A stretch of DNA of 64,000 nucleotides, taken from assembly GCA_023653785.1 (NCBI GenBank), contig JAMKCH010088504.1, positions 1 through 64,000 of the forward strand. Direction: 5' to 3'. This document shows, one piece after another, positions 45,251-58,460 of the stretch. The position numbers and the translations under genes were made by a program. How positions within the stretch are numbered: the stretch's first letter is position 1; each line of letters starts with the position of its first letter. This DNA comes from Ophioderma brevispina (Eukaryota; Echinodermata; Ophiuroidea; Amphilepidida; Ophiodermatidae). The notes under the pieces were generated by a model, which saw only the letters and a program-made list of their open reading frames with translations, ran no database searches and had not been told where the DNA came from.

Positions 45251-46675
45251 CATTATATTTAAAATAATTTACGTAATTTACATAATTACGTATTTAATTC
45301 TCAATGTCAACAACTTAAGAATCAAATCATGACGTATTTGAAAAAAAATATAAAGGATTTACAAAATGACTGATCTGAATATACAAAGCATAATAGAAGG
45401 AATACAAGTGTTTTATAATATGTTAAGAATTGATACTAAGTTGATGATAATACAAGAAATCAAATTTATAATGTACAAAATATACTTGAGAGCCTCTTGA
45501 TGTTAAGATTGTAAAAATAATTCAAAAATACATTAATTAATTCATGCTCTGAATTAAAAGTCAAAGGAATTGCCAACTTCGTCAATCGCAAATATTTGAA
45601 TACTGAAGTCTAACTATATAAACGTTTTTCTGAAGATGTTTAAAAATACTGATCTTGAAACAATTCTGCTGCTTATATTTGTGGCCTTCAGTTAAGACAA
45701 TTATTGTTTGGTTATAACAGGCGTAAGGTGGATCAAGGTAAGCGGATTCAGAGGGATGGGAAATATCTACGTCGAAAGAGTATACCATTTTGTAGGTTTT
45801 GTTTGCAATTACCACTAAATATAAACATCAAAAATGTGTCCAACATACAGAATGATTGGACTGTGTACATGTTCCATTTGGGTCTGAAGCTGCAGGTCTA
45901 AAGATTCTATCTTAGGGGTCCTTTCCCGCATTGATAAGTAATATATAATTGGTTATTTCTACAAGAGGGCAATCAAGACATACAAAAGAGATTTGACACG
46001 CTGAATGCTCTGCAAGAATCTCAAGTCTCAAGAGAGGATTGTCTCCTGCAATGGAGGGCTGAAGCAGACCAATGATATTATGGAGACAAAGCTGGGTTTT
46101 AGCTTTAATTGACGTTTGAAACCACTTGTAATTTTGTTACCTCTTTCAGCCCTTTTCTGGGAATATGGAAAGTTACACGCAGAAAATACATTAAAAACAA
46201 CAATACATCGCTACGAGTTACGATCAAAAAACATCAATCATGTTTCAATTGAGCCTACATCAAAACATTAACAACGATGTGATTTTGACTTCTTTTAGCC
46301 CTCCGGGTTAGCTATTAAATATAACAAGAATAATTTACATTAACGTAGTCACGATGATCATGTGATAAATCAAAATTAGACCAACATTACTACTTTGATC
46401 GAATAATTTGTAAATGATTGAAATGAGCTAACAAAAGAATACGTAGATAATAACTCTCACAATATGAACAAAGTTTTTGAAAAATAAACTAAATTACATA
46501 CGGATAAAATTCCACGCTCTTTGTGTTGACAAGAACTTCGATTTTGTGTTTCCTTTATATTCGACGTCTTGTATTTTCTATATTTTCCTTTTGCACCAAA
46601 TCGGAGTAAGATAGTCTTGCAAATTGACGAGATTTTACGACTTCCAAATCGGAGTAACACTATACTAGACTAGTA

Positions 46676-46763
46676 GGCTATTACTCGTCGGTTACTCTTA
46701 CCATGGAGTTATAATAACTCCATGCTCTTACCTAGGACCAAGAGGAACTGGCGAGTAATGGAA
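46676..46763. repeat. Imperfect hairpin with 23-bp perfect core
   Basis: CATGGAGTTAT (46,702-46,712) and ATAACTCCATG (46,714-46,724) pair perfectly around one A. Outer arms CTATTACTCGTCGGTTACTCTT and AAGAGGAACTGGCGAGTAATGG pair with a few mismatches. It is likely a small hairpin element. Confidence 0.65.
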
Positions 46764-47297
46764 GTCGAACAAGCAGTACAGGCAGGATAAGATTGAAAAA
46801 AAAATCAACGTTTCATTTATTGCATACAACTACACCCTTTGCACTGGTGCTATTATACATTATTGTGTGAAATATCTTGCATCCACACTTTCCATTTGAG
46901 ACCAAACTCTTTTTCAATTTTCAAGCTTTTCAAAGATGCCAATGTTGGTTATGAAATATTTCAGGCACAAGGTGATGGTTTAATCCGACTTATTGCAATA
47001 TTGACAAATTTGCAAATGTTAAGTTGCTAGCTCTTTTACATTATATCGCTCATGTAGGCCAACGCACGCACACGCCCAATCCCACTCAACCCAAAGCAAA
47101 TGTAGAAAAAAAGAGTGAAAAGGAAAATAACTAAACACTAAAAATAATAGTAATATTATTGTTATAAATATGGTAAGATATCGTACAAAAATTGTAAGAA
47201 ATCTGATGTATTTTGAGCCGCAAGTACTTATAGATCTCACAGTGTAAATCCAGATTCAGATCAAAATATTAAAAAGATAAGAACATTATCTTTGGGA

Positions 47298-47421
47298 TTT
47301 TATGGTGTTAATTGTTAACATAACCGGTTAATGGCATTGGATATGTAGATGCTACTGTTGGCCAGCAAAATGTACATATCGCATTTTCAAAGAACATTAT
47401 ATATGTTACATTTTACTAGAT
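47298..47421. repeat. Dispersed direct repeat, copy 2
   Basis: Counterpart of 45,128-45,250, with TATGGTGTTAATTGTTAAC, ATTGGATATGTAGAT, TGTACATATCG and AAAGAACATTATATATG. No terminal inverted repeats are obvious. Confidence 0.65.
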
Positions 47422-48305
47422 AAATAGCTCATTACGTGCGGAAATTATGGCTACAGGTTTCAAGATGCTACGCCTTGCACGTGCACCTGAGCTTTGCACT
47501 AAGAAATTGTCACTTGAGAGGGGTATGGAACTTCAATACTAATTGTGGCCAACAAGGAACTCAATAACGGCGGCAAAGAGTCCCGTTTCTTGCAAACAGT
47601 CTGAATATTACTACGATAATAATTCCATCAGTAATAACCAGGGAAGCAAAAAAGATTAATCTCTTTTCTTGTGGCATCAGAGATGATAACCATATACTTG
47701 AAACTTCACTGGGGTGAAATTGATGACGCTTTGATTCACGTCGAGTCTATAAGATCAATAACAAATTTTCAGACTCACGTCTGATAATAAGCAACCTCTT
47801 TAACTTCTGATCGATTATTATTTAATCAAATCCGAAGTCTAGGCCTTCCGTCGTTAATGTCAAAAATAAGCGTAAACTTCAACTAGTAAGACATGGTTTG
47901 TAAATAGTTATCATGATCGTGTCTATTTTTGCCTGTTTGTGGGAAATTTGATGTAGGTTTTTCCAAGAGATTTTTTTGCCTAAGGATTTTGACAAGGTTT
48001 TTTTCCCTGTATATTGTACACAACTTAATTCGTGATTAATTTTGAATGAAATAAAGCCGATGCATATAATATGATGTGAAATATGATAAGATACATGATA
48101 GTTTTGCGCACGATCCAAGTAAGAGCATTCATGTGGACGTATATGCTGCCGCAAATGCATCTTATGCGTACATCCCATGAATCTCAACATTAAGGAGGTT
48201 TAGGTGCAATACGCGATGCGTGGTATTATTTTGTTTGACTGATTAATGAAAAATAAAATTCCACATTGTATAATAGTCCTCGTGTATGGCACATAAACCT
48301 CCCTA

Positions 48306-48388
48306 ATGTGGGCCGCGGGCCCGGCACATATGTCCACATTGTGACATTGTGGGCCGCGGGCCCGCCACATAGGTCCACATTTTATTTG
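48306..48388. repeat. Two tandem copies of a GC-rich ~41-bp unit
   Basis: GTGGGCCGCGGGCCCGGCAC...GTCCACATT is followed by GTGGGCCGCGGGCCCGCCAC...GTCCACATT. Each contains the palindrome GGCCGCGGGCCC-like core, a sharp GC island in AT-rich DNA. Confidence 0.8.
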
Positions 48389-48689
48389 GACATCAAGAAG
48401 TGTAATTTGGAAAGTCCTGAAATGTCAAATTTAGACCGGTGTAGAAGTAACCATGTCCGGCGTACTCATAGTCCGGGAACAATGGTGAACAATAGGGCAA
48501 TCGATCCAGTTGACTCTTTACGCAACATTAGTTTCACGCTTTATTCCGTTATCGTCTATGGAACCCCGGACTATGGCTCCTACCGGACTATATCTACTTT
48601 CACACCGGGCATGTCCTATAACAGACTTCGAACTATGATGTGTTGATCGCTGATCCTTCTACATACTCTACAGACATTTTGCGTACAAA

Positions 48690-48925
48690 AGAAGTCTTTG
48701 ATACATGCATGCACATTTTGCAGAACGCCTTCATTTTTGAACACCTGCAGCCCAGGTGTTCTGGACGCGTTCTGAACATCTACAGAACATGTCCAGACAC
48801 CTAAAACATGTTCTGCATGTATTCTTCTGTTACAATTAATACGTTCTGCATTAGTACACACATTTCGAACATACTTAGAACACGCCCGTACGCGTCATGT
48901 GTTCTGCAGTGTAGATGGTGATGGA
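48690..48925. mobile_element. MITE-like element, second copy of the 17.5-kb family
   Basis: Carries TTTTGCAGAACG, GAACACCTGCAG, ACACCTAAAACATGTTCTGC, TTACAATTAATACGTTCTGC and the end TTCTGCAGTGTAG. Blocks in the same order occur at 17,640-17,760. Confidence 0.55.
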
Positions 48926-48929
48926 AAAT

Positions 48930-50370
48930 GGAGTCTTGCAACTTATATATTTCATGCAATATTACCACTAAAACAATGTAGCGTTCCAAAACGCAATTCA
49001 GCTCACCTCGAACGGTGGTACGGTAAAGCTGCGGAGACTCTATTGAGTGAAATACCTTTAATTGTAATCATCCAGTAGATCAGAGAAGACGACAAAATTA
49101 TGTATGGTGATATTATCAATTGGAAGATCTCGTTTCAAATACCAAAAGTTTATAACGAAATCCCCGTTCGATGAGATTCCATTAAAAGACTATTAATTTC
49201 TCATTGTGTATGGCTGCGCTGCCTAATTGTTCTGCTTGGAATTTGCAGCACAAATCAGCCCAAGTCTTGTCGCTGATGTAGTTAAGTATTTTATGTATTA
49301 CTCGTCGGATAATCATCTTCTAAACAAAAGACAAGTACAAAACGTTGCAGGTAGACTGGGACAATACCGAAAGATCATTAAAAGCAAAAACAAAAATAAT
49401 GATGGTACAAAGGTATTAAAAATCGTAAAAATATAGGAAGCGGGTATATTTTCTACCAGTAGAAGATTTTACAGGGCAAATGTTCGATTTGGTAGTTCTG
49501 CTGGCCTACAGGCATACCCGCTTTTGTAGTCGTGAAAAATGAAAACTATCCCCGTTGTTTTGTCGCGATGTACATTTTCGTGACTGTTAATCGAGAAAAT
49601 TGTTTAATGAAATTGATCACGTACCTTTAAATGCGGTTATCACGAAATGGCCAGATAATCTTAGTTGGTGACTTCTTAAAGCTTACACGAAATATTTCTC
49701 CTGCGTATGCTAGCGGAGGATTCAAAACGGAGATTTTGATTTAGAAGAATGAAAAAAATAAATGGAAAAGTTGATATTTTATGCGGAATACTAGCATACG
49801 GTATGCAGGTATAATTAAACTTAATGATCAAGGTTGAATAATGTGAAAAGAGTCCCGTGATTATCTGTGGTCGTTTCGTATAGTTATCTGATTTAATAGA
49901 TATGTTGTTTGCAAGTTTGAATAAAACTTAGTTTTGTTAGTTGATTGATAATTCAGTTATTTGTTGTTTTAATGGATTTCTGTCGCCGAATAGTCATTTG
50001 AAATCCGATATTATTCTGATGAAACGTTCCTAAAGAAGACTAATTATGAATATGTGTTTTATCTTCGGATTTTTAAAAAAAATCCAGCTTGGGTGCCGCG
50101 AACAAAAAGTGGCGTTAGATTACATTTGTCCCGTTTTACCATTGTTGTACAGCGATGTTAGTTTAATTAATATAAAAGTGAGTTAAGAGAGTAGGCCTAC
50201 CAGAAGAAGAATATGGGATTCCTATACTAAAGAATACTAAGACTAGTATTATTTTGACATCAATTATGCTCCCCCAAAACAATCCACGAACAATCAATTA
50301 TAGCATCAACAATATTATATCTCGATATTAATTTGGGGTTATTTTATTTTAAAAAATGTGACATTGAAAC
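48930..50370. other. No supportable gene
   Basis: AT-rich sequence. The short frame at 49,227-49,436 has no recognised domain and ends in a Lys/Asn-rich low-complexity tail. Confidence 0.4.
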
Positions 50371-50373
50371 CCA

Positions 50374-50570
50374 CGCTGTTAAAAATGTTCATTAAAAAAA
50401 AACACGGCGTTTGGACTGGCAGCTGGGACTCACAACAGCTAAACTGGCGTTTTTTTCTACAGTTACATTCACCAACAACAAGTTAAAAGGACATATTTTT
50501 GCAGTTATTTGCACGTTTTGAGTCCCGACTGACAGTTAAAACTACGTTTTAAAGAACATTTTTAACAGTG
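50374..50570. mobile_element. MITE with 15-bp terminal inverted repeats
   Basis: CTGTTAAAAATGTTC (50,376-50,390) and GAACATTTTTAACAG (50,554-50,568) are perfect inverted copies. The interior has mirrored phrases (GGGACTCACAAC against TGAGTCCCGAC, GGCGTTT repeated). About 195 bp, non-coding. Confidence 0.7.
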
Positions 50571-51230
50571 CACCGAGAATCAAATTAATATCAACATAAG
50601 TATATCTTTCACATATTTGGTGCATTTTTATAAATTGTTGATATGACACCAAGGTTAACCAATCTGGTTTTGCCAGTATAGAACCCAGAAATAATCTAGA
50701 TTAACACATTCAGCGTAATTAGCTCATTTTTACAATGTTTTTCTGTTTCTCAGCCCTTTTCTTACATTGCGTCTAAGACCTGATATATAAACATCAATTA
50801 GTGCAAGACTTATAATGCAGACAAGCTTTAAGGATGAGCCAGCGAGATGTCGCTCTGTTGGAGAGATTTCTTGAAGATTGGGTTTGTATTCAGACGAAGA
50901 ATCTTAAGGAGGTATCCCGGCTAGGAGTATTCAAAAATACTCGAGGAACACAAAAGGAGGCAATCCCTTCTTAAAAAACGAGATGCACATTCATGAGAGA
51001 AAAGGCCATGGTTATACTCAAATTATCATGATTATATTCCCTAAAGCTTCGCCAATCCGGCTTCTGGCTCTTATCTATTCGCACATTCAATCACATTCTT
51101 TTCTTAGAAGTATCTTCAATCAAGAATATCGAGAAAGAAGGTGCTTTAATTACATCAAGTTGTATTGAAAACAAAATCCGTTAAATTGGGTTTAGCACGT
51201 TGTCATTCAAGCATTTTTATCAGTCAAAAT

Positions 51231-51492
51231 CTCTCTCTCTCTCTTACTCGCTCAGTTTTTCCTATTGAACTAAGTTGATCAGATAGAGTCCAGATAGAAG
51301 TAAACCAAGACAATATATAATTCTTGTTTTCGTTCATTGTTAGATTTTGTTTGTCGCTCTTAATGTTGTTGCTTACTGCTGATGCTGCCAGGGAAGGAGA
51401 GAGAGAGAGAGAGGAGAGAGAGAGAGGAGAGAGGGAGAGGAGGGAGGGCAGGCTATAGGAGAGAGGAGAGAGAAAGGGGAGAAGGGGAGAGG
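51231..51492. repeat. CT and GA simple repeats
   Basis: A (CT)n run at 51,231-51,244 is followed by a longer GA/GGGA-rich block at 51,391-51,492. Facing CT and GA runs could pair across about 150 bp. The open frame across them is low complexity. Confidence 0.85.
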
Positions 51493-52089
51493 GAAATATA
51501 GGAAAAAGGTGGAGAGGAGAAAATGCAAAGAAAAGAAGCGAAAGAAACGGTGAATCGCTTAGATACAAGGAGAGTGAATATGAATGAGTTAATAAAGATA
51601 AATCCCGTGCGTATTTACTCATTATATATGCATAAATTTGAAATTATACGGGCTCTTTGACTACACACACACACCGGTACCAGAGTCGACCTAAACCGTA
51701 TGGTGTCATGCTAAATGATTGCATTTCTTTTTTTGCTGGCATATCCAGCCCGCATGAATGAAGTCGAAAATGAAATTAGTGGCTATAGCTTTTGTGCAAG
51801 GCAATTATGATCCATGAAAAATGCTCTACCGTTTTCATTAACACTAAAAAGATAAGTGAATAATTCTTAGCTAATGTTTAAAAATACAAAATGTAGAATA
51901 CAATTGCTTCCAAATTTAGTTCACGATTTACGTTGTTTCCAACTGTTTACGTATGCATCCAGGTATCTCCTGTTGTTTTCAACAGAGCTAGAGTAAAGCG
52001 TGGTCACCCGTGTGTGACTGTGCTTATTTTGTAGAAAACGAATACAGATAGGCCTATACCTAGATAGTTTACCAAAGCAACATAAAACG

Positions 52090-52200
52090 GCACACACACA
52101 CACTCATCGCACACACGCGAGAGCTCTCGCGCACACACTCTCGCGCTCGCCCGCATACGCACACACCCGTACGCGAAAAATCAAACACACACCTACTCAT
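52090..52200. repeat. CA-rich simple repeat with GCGAGAGCTCTCGC palindrome
   Basis: CA/CGCACA units surround a perfect 16-bp palindrome centred at 52,123/52,124. Alternating purine-pyrimidine sequence of this kind can form Z-DNA (established property). Confidence 0.8.
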
Positions 52201-53460
52201 ATATACATACATGTATAGGCAGGTATCACGTGTGCGTATCTACATGTATATACGTGGTAGGTATGTAGGCCCTGTGGTAGAATCAGCGGGGAGGAGGAAT
52301 ATGCATGGATATGAGACTCCTAAGGACTTGGGACTCCTAAGGTCTAAAAGCTTCGAAAGTAAAGGAAAAGGCGGCGATATTGGAAGTTATGTACTCTAAC
52401 AATATTTCATCTCCCCTAATGAATTTTGTCCGATTAAATATTTTTTTCCTTTTGCTTACGTCATTTCAAATGCCATAACTCACTAATTGTTATCATTCAT
52501 AAAATAATTACAATATCTAGATTCAATCCCCACAAATCTTAAAGAGGTTCCAAAAAAGTTTGATGGCCAAGAATTCTAGCAAAATCATATCGTTTCCAAA
52601 TCTTACGTAATATCCTACTTAACACAGAACTGTATTCAGTTATAGCTGTTGAAAGCTTTCACGCTCTGGTCACCACTTGAGTACAAACGATAGGTCCTAA
52701 AAACAGAATGGATCTTTTTTGAGCGTAAAATACCCCCATTTTCTGTTGTATTATTTGATTGAATAATCCACAAAGCGCGTGTCGATAACTTGCTTATTTC
52801 AAGGTCCGATTATTATTCACCAGATTTTATGATTTCATGACTCAACACCTGTTTGTTAACTATATAAGCCCAAATCTGGTAATAGGTTGCGCGTGGCTAG
52901 CTGTTGTTAGGTGTCGCGCGACTCGGATTTATTCCTACTATTGCGAGTTCCTTTATTTGGTTATTTTTCTAGTATTATCCTATTTTACCTGATTTATTTT
53001 GATCGTAATCGATAAACCTTCATGCGGAATAATGAACTTTCGATACAAACCGACCAGCACTTTATCAACATCTTAGTCACACTCTTGCGTCTGCACAATG
53101 TGTAGAAAGAACGACTCAACAAGAAAGGACTGAAGACAACTTTGAATTCAATTTAGTTGTTGCATAGACTTCAAATCTTATTTAGTTTATTATTCCCTCT
53201 TATCTTTACAACCAAATTTACAAAAATGGGTGCTTCTTTGTGCGTTAAGTTATCTTGTTCACCTGCTTTAATCAGGCCACGGGAGTGTCGCGTGCCGATC
53301 GTGCCTAGCGCGTACCTTTCTTTGTAAAATCCAGAATCCTATAAGTCTTAAACACTTAGTATAAATAGCAGGAGAATACAGGCAGTTACAAAGACCAAAA
53401 GACTTGTTTTGAGCCAATCAAAGGTTTTCACACTCATCATTTTTCTAATCCTGTACGTTA
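52200..53460. other. No supportable gene
   Basis: A TATATAAG box lies at 52,861-52,868, but no coding region or second LTR-like copy was found downstream, so it is not called a promoter. Confidence 0.35.
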
Positions 53461-53479
53461 CCTTTGTATGACTGTCCAC

Positions 53480-53930
53480 ATCTGTCTCTGTCCGCATGTC
53501 TGTATGTCTCTCTCTCGTCCTAGCCCTTTATCTGGCTTTCACTTTAGTACCGCTATTTCTCGTGCTCTCTCAAGATCTCTTTCAAGGCCTCTTATTCAGC
53601 TCTGTCTCTGTCTCTCTGTCTGTCTGTCTCTCTCTGTCTCTGTCTCTCTTTCTTTCTTTGGCAGTCTTTCTCAAGTCTCAAGACTCAAGATCACTTCGGC
53701 GATCTTTCTAGCCTTTTTAAAGATCTCTTTAGCTCTCTCTAGCTCTCCCAAGATTTCTTTGTATCTCTCAAGCTCCTCTAGTTTTCGAGAGAGATCTCTT
53801 TATCTCCTTCTCTCCCTCTATGTCTAAATAGCTCAGCTCTTTCCCTTAAGATCTCTTTAGCACACGCTCTTTCCTCTCTCTCTTCCCCTCTCTCTCATAT
53901 ATACCTTTTCTCAGAGATATTGGCCTTAAA
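53480..53930. repeat. TCTC/TCTG-rich low-complexity tract
   Basis: A long pyrimidine-rich tract with TCTCTCTG, TCTTTC and AAGATCTCTTT units. Long frames (53,468-53,827) are Ser/Leu runs and are not genes. Confidence 0.85.
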
Positions 53931-55209
53931 CCGGACAGGGGTAAAAACCCCACCCGTTCGGGATCCTTACCCCTTCTTTCCCCAAATAAGATGACAAAGA
54001 ATAAAGAAAAAAGATGGCGACAATAAAATTGGAAGTCGTGCCTTTATTTCAACTCTCCCTATCATGCTTCATCAACTAAAATATCTGTCACTGACGCTAC
54101 TGCCACGGCTCTGCATCTCTGTCTTAAAATATTACTTCTCATTTGCAGAGTGTCAAAAAAGTGCAACATTCAGAAATTTTTGAAAGGCACTTTCAAGAAA
54201 ACGTGATATAGTCACATGGGTAGAACAGTTTCTTAGCTTCATAAAACTTCCCCCCGATCAATTTGGATGATTTTAAATGAAATTAAATCAAAATTACGAA
54301 AGCATGTCAAATTCATGTTGGGCCACTTCCACTCTGTGTTAGGAAGATTATCTGGGTAATGAGCACGGTGAAAGCTGTTTTACCTATTGGGGTGGTTGAC
54401 AAACCATTTAGACCACCCTTCTTGGAAGATAGATCAAGGGGTACATTCCTCTGAGGTACAGATGCCAGCCCGGATCAATCCTTGTGATACGGTTACAAGA
54501 TGATGGAGTCAATGTATTCCTTCTTGTGCTTGGATTTCCTTGGAGTGTCGTTTTTATGTTGTTGGTATTTGCCCGTGTTCTTTCCGTTCTTTGCCTTTCA
54601 TTGATGTCTCTTTTTCTATTTAAGCTACTCCATGTACTCTGGTATTTGTCAACATTTCATTTCGTGTTTGGAAAGTGGCTATTAGAAAATTGCTGAAGAA
54701 CACATACGAATGGTTTGTCTCTGGTCGAATGGAAGTTAACGCCCTTCAGTGTTTAATTGATGTCTGTGATGGTTACCAGGCTGGGGACCAGCCATCTTGA
54801 AGCATGCTCAATGTGTTTACGCCTTAGTTTAATATGATAGTCCTGGCTAAAAATGATCTAGGTATCACCTGGAAAGAAGTTTATCTCATGTGTTTTTTCT
54901 ATGATCAAAATTTTTATGATGAATAAGAATATCTGAGTTAAACAGGCTGTATCCTGAACGCATGCCATAACCATAGTGGTTATTTCCGGGGGGGTCAAAA
55001 TTTTAAGAAAAATCAATATATATTGGTACATATGAAGATTAAATCCGATATCCTGAACCATGTAATGACCTAATAATTAAGCTTATTCAGGTATTTAATT
55101 ATAATGTACTTAATATGCATACCAGGGTAAATAGTTGTAGGGGGTCACTAATTGACCCCCTTATTGAGAAATACAGTGCAATTGCTTTAAAAATATACAA
55201 AAATATCAG

Positions 55210-55263
<54 letters not shown>

Positions 55264-55269
55264 AAAAAA
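55210..55269. repeat. Poly-A run (~60 bp, one G)
   Basis: An A homopolymer interrupted once at 55,251, inside the left inverted arm. The matching place in the right-hand units lacks it, so it was inserted or expanded later. Its length is unreliable in any assembly. Confidence 0.95.
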
Positions 55270-56639
55270 CATTAGACTAAAATATGTTCAATCGCAGAAC
55301 AGAGTTTCATGTGGAGTAAAAGGTCTGGTGATGGTGGCAAAATGCAGTATTTTGGGGTGGCAAACCATTGGGGGGGGGGTTGAACTTCAATATGCGAACT
55401 TATATGTGCCTATATCAGATGGTATACGAAAAATAGCTTCAGTGGTGAAGGATAGTTACTCATGTGGGTTTTTCTAGATCAGATTTATGACGAAAAGAAT
55501 ATGTTAGGTAAAAAAGCCTTATTCCTGAACGCCACCCCCATATTGGGGTTATTTCCGGGGGGGGGGGCAAAAATGCTATTATGGTATTACAATATGAAGA
55601 CAACTAAAATATACTGACCGTAAAGTGACCATAAGAAGTTTAGCATTTCGGGTATTTAAGTATAATTTACTTGATGTAGTAATTATAGACAAGGGCAAGT
55701 AAGTTTTTAGGGTGGCAAGAGGGTAAAAATAACAGTATTTTTATTTTCGGTGGCACCCATGGAGGTGGGGGGACCGGACTGAATATAAATGTGTCCTTAT
55801 ATGCGCTTACCAGAGGGTACGAAACTAGCTTTCAGGGTGTGGGATTTTTTCATGAGATAAAATGGTGATTTGAAGTTTTTATTTTGATATTGGTGAGAGA
55901 AAGGGGTCATTGGTTGTAGATGGAAACGATTAGTGTGGAGGGGGGGTTATTGGGGGGTGTCAGTTTTGCTGTCAAAATGGGGTTCAAGGAGAGGCATTCC
56001 GACCCTTTATTAATACGCTAAATTGTCATTTTATATGTAAGCGCTTTGACCTTAATTTGATAAGCGTTGTATCAATGTTTGTATTGTCAAAGTGACCACT
56101 ACACCCCTTTACCTCCTGAACCGACCCTATTATCCGTTACCGAATGTAAATTAAATTAGTTTTATTATCACATATTGTAATAATACTTTTTCCATATTTA
56201 AAAATTCATACAAAACAACAGTATTAGTTGTGTTTTAAGTAATTTTCACTAGTATTTTTCACCACCTAGTGTGTGCATTTATCCCCCCAGCTTATATTCA
56301 CTGTCCTACTTCCTACCTCAGCATTAACACTTAAAGGCACTGCTGTCATGAAAAATTACTAATGAAAGGACCGAATACTGAAAATCACTCCAAGAGTTTT
56401 AAAACAATTTGGATGTTATACATTCTGTACAACAGTAAAAAGGAAGAGTTCCAGGGGGAGTGAACAGGAAATAAACTCTATTCGTAGGTTTACTACAGGT
56501 TTTGGTTGATCTTATTGTCATTTAATTTTTTAGTATATTTTCTTAATTCACACCCCAACAGTTTTTGTTACATATGAAGCCGTGGGGTGTGCAAAACAAC
56601 AAAAACTAGACAATTTTCATGTTTATTTAAAATGGTAAT

Positions 56640-58460
56640 ATTTGCAACCAAATTTGTAATGATAATGAGGTGGACCATGCAGTATATGCTTCCTTGGGTG
56701 GTGTGGTGGTGGTTTTTGCGCTCCATGTTCTTTGTGGATACCACTGCATGTGCCTTGACCCCTTTTTGACAGTCAAACTGACGCCTCATGACAGCACATT
56801 CACTTCAATCTATCTCAAACCTCTTTGCCCCTTTTTTATCATTATCAACATAAAGCTTAATGACTTCTTCGTTCCATCTAGAGGCCATATAAGTCGACAT
56901 ATTTACGTCCCTCGCATGGGTTGCAACCACTCAAATAACTTTCATTTTAAGCAAATTTGGGTTCAGTGTATTTCTTATAAGGGGGATTAGTGACCCCTAC
57001 AACTTATTTACCCTCGTATCATTATCAGAAATAACCCACCTATATAGGGGATGCGGTTTCAGGATTCGGGCTTTTTTTCCTAACATTCTTATTCCTCATA
57101 AAATCTGATCTACAACAAAACACGACAGATAACTTTTCCTTCCAGGTGAACCTAGCTCATTTTTAGCTGACAATTTAGCGTATAAATATCGAATGCCTCT
57201 CCTTGAATCCCTTTTGACATCAAACGACAACCCCACCTACCCCCCCTTCCACCCTCGCTTCAATCTACAATCAATGACCCCTTTTCTCTCACAATATCAA
57301 CATAAAACGTCAATGACACACTAATCTATGAAAAATCCCACACCCGGAAAGCTATTTTCCGTACCACCTGGTAGGCACGTAAAAGAACAAAATGTATATT
57401 CAACTGCCCCCTCCAACCATGGTTGTCAACCCCAATACGGTATTTTACCCGCTTGCCACCTCACCAACTCCACAGATAACTATACTATCATCGAAACTAC
57501 GATTTAGGATTAAACAATTTCAAACTTCCTAACTGGGTCGGTTTTTATTTTCAGGATTTCAGAATTTTTCTTAATATTGGGGGGGGGGGGGGGTGATTTA
57601 GTGCCCGCCTACACTTACTGGACCTTTTTTAATTAAAAACATTCTACATCTAGTACATTATACTTAAATATACCCGAATATGCTAATTTCTTGTGGGTCC
57701 ACTAGACGGTCAGTATATTTTATTGTCTTCATATGTACCATAAGTATTTTTGTTTGCCCCCCCCCCCCCGCGAAAATAAAACCCAGGTGGATGCTTGTCA
57801 GGAATCTGGCTTTCTACCTAACATATTCTTATTCCTCATACCATTCTGATCGAGAAAACACATGAATAAAAAACTTTCCTTCCACCTGAATCTAATTTTG
57901 CCAACTGTATATGCACATATAATCTCATATTGAAGTGCCCCCCCCCCTAGTTTGCCCCCGCAGACCCACCGCCAAATGACATTTCAGTTTTGACCACCAT
58001 CCCCAGACCTCCACCCGACCTTCTACTATCACCTGAACCTACTTTTCCTTGATTGAACATTACTCCTAATTGGTTGTATTTTTTTGCTATATTTAAGCAA
58101 TTTTTCACAGCTGTATTTCTTATAGGGGGGCATGTTAGTGACCCCCTACACGATTTACCCTCGTGTCATTACTACATCAAGTATATATGTTTAAAAAAAA
58201 AAGATTATCTTAAAATACCTGACTAAGCTTAATTCCTAAGGTCATTACACGGTCGGATATCTTATTAGTCTTCATATGTACCATAATAATGACCTTTCTT
58301 ACTTTTTGGACCCCCTGGCATAACCCCCTATTTTGCGGATGCGTTCAGGATTCGCCTTTTTACCTAACATATTCGTATTCCTCAAAAATTTCTGATCTAG
58401 AAAAAACCACATGAGATAAACTTTCCATTCCGTCCGGGTGATACCTAGCTCTTTTTTAGC
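56640..58460. repeat. Direct unit copy 1 (1,820 bp)
   Basis: GACCATGCAGTATATGCT at 56,673 recurs at 58,493, giving a 1,820-bp period. The order then runs: TTCGTTCCATCTAG, CTCGCATGGGTTGCAACCAC, TATATAGGGGATGCG, CTACAATCAATGACCC, CTAGACGGTCAG, and the terminal CTAGCTCTTTTTTAGCCCG. Confidence 0.8.

Larger units (their letters stand above)
43930..48300. other. No supportable gene; dispersed repeats
   Basis: AT-rich DNA with a direct repeat pair (45,128-45,250 and 47,298-47,421) and a hairpin (46,676-46,763). CCAAATCGGAGTAA occurs twice, about 40 bp apart, near 46,600 and 46,640. Short open frames show no domain. Confidence 0.45.

Noticed and set aside
51224..51622. 132-residue Ser/Leu/Pro frame on the minus strand
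   Set aside because: Arises from GA/CT simple repeats.
52861..52868. TATATAAG as a promoter or LTR signal
   Set aside because: No coding region downstream and no second LTR-like copy found.
53468..53827. 119-residue Ser/Leu-rich frame
   Set aside because: Arises from a TCTC low-complexity tract.
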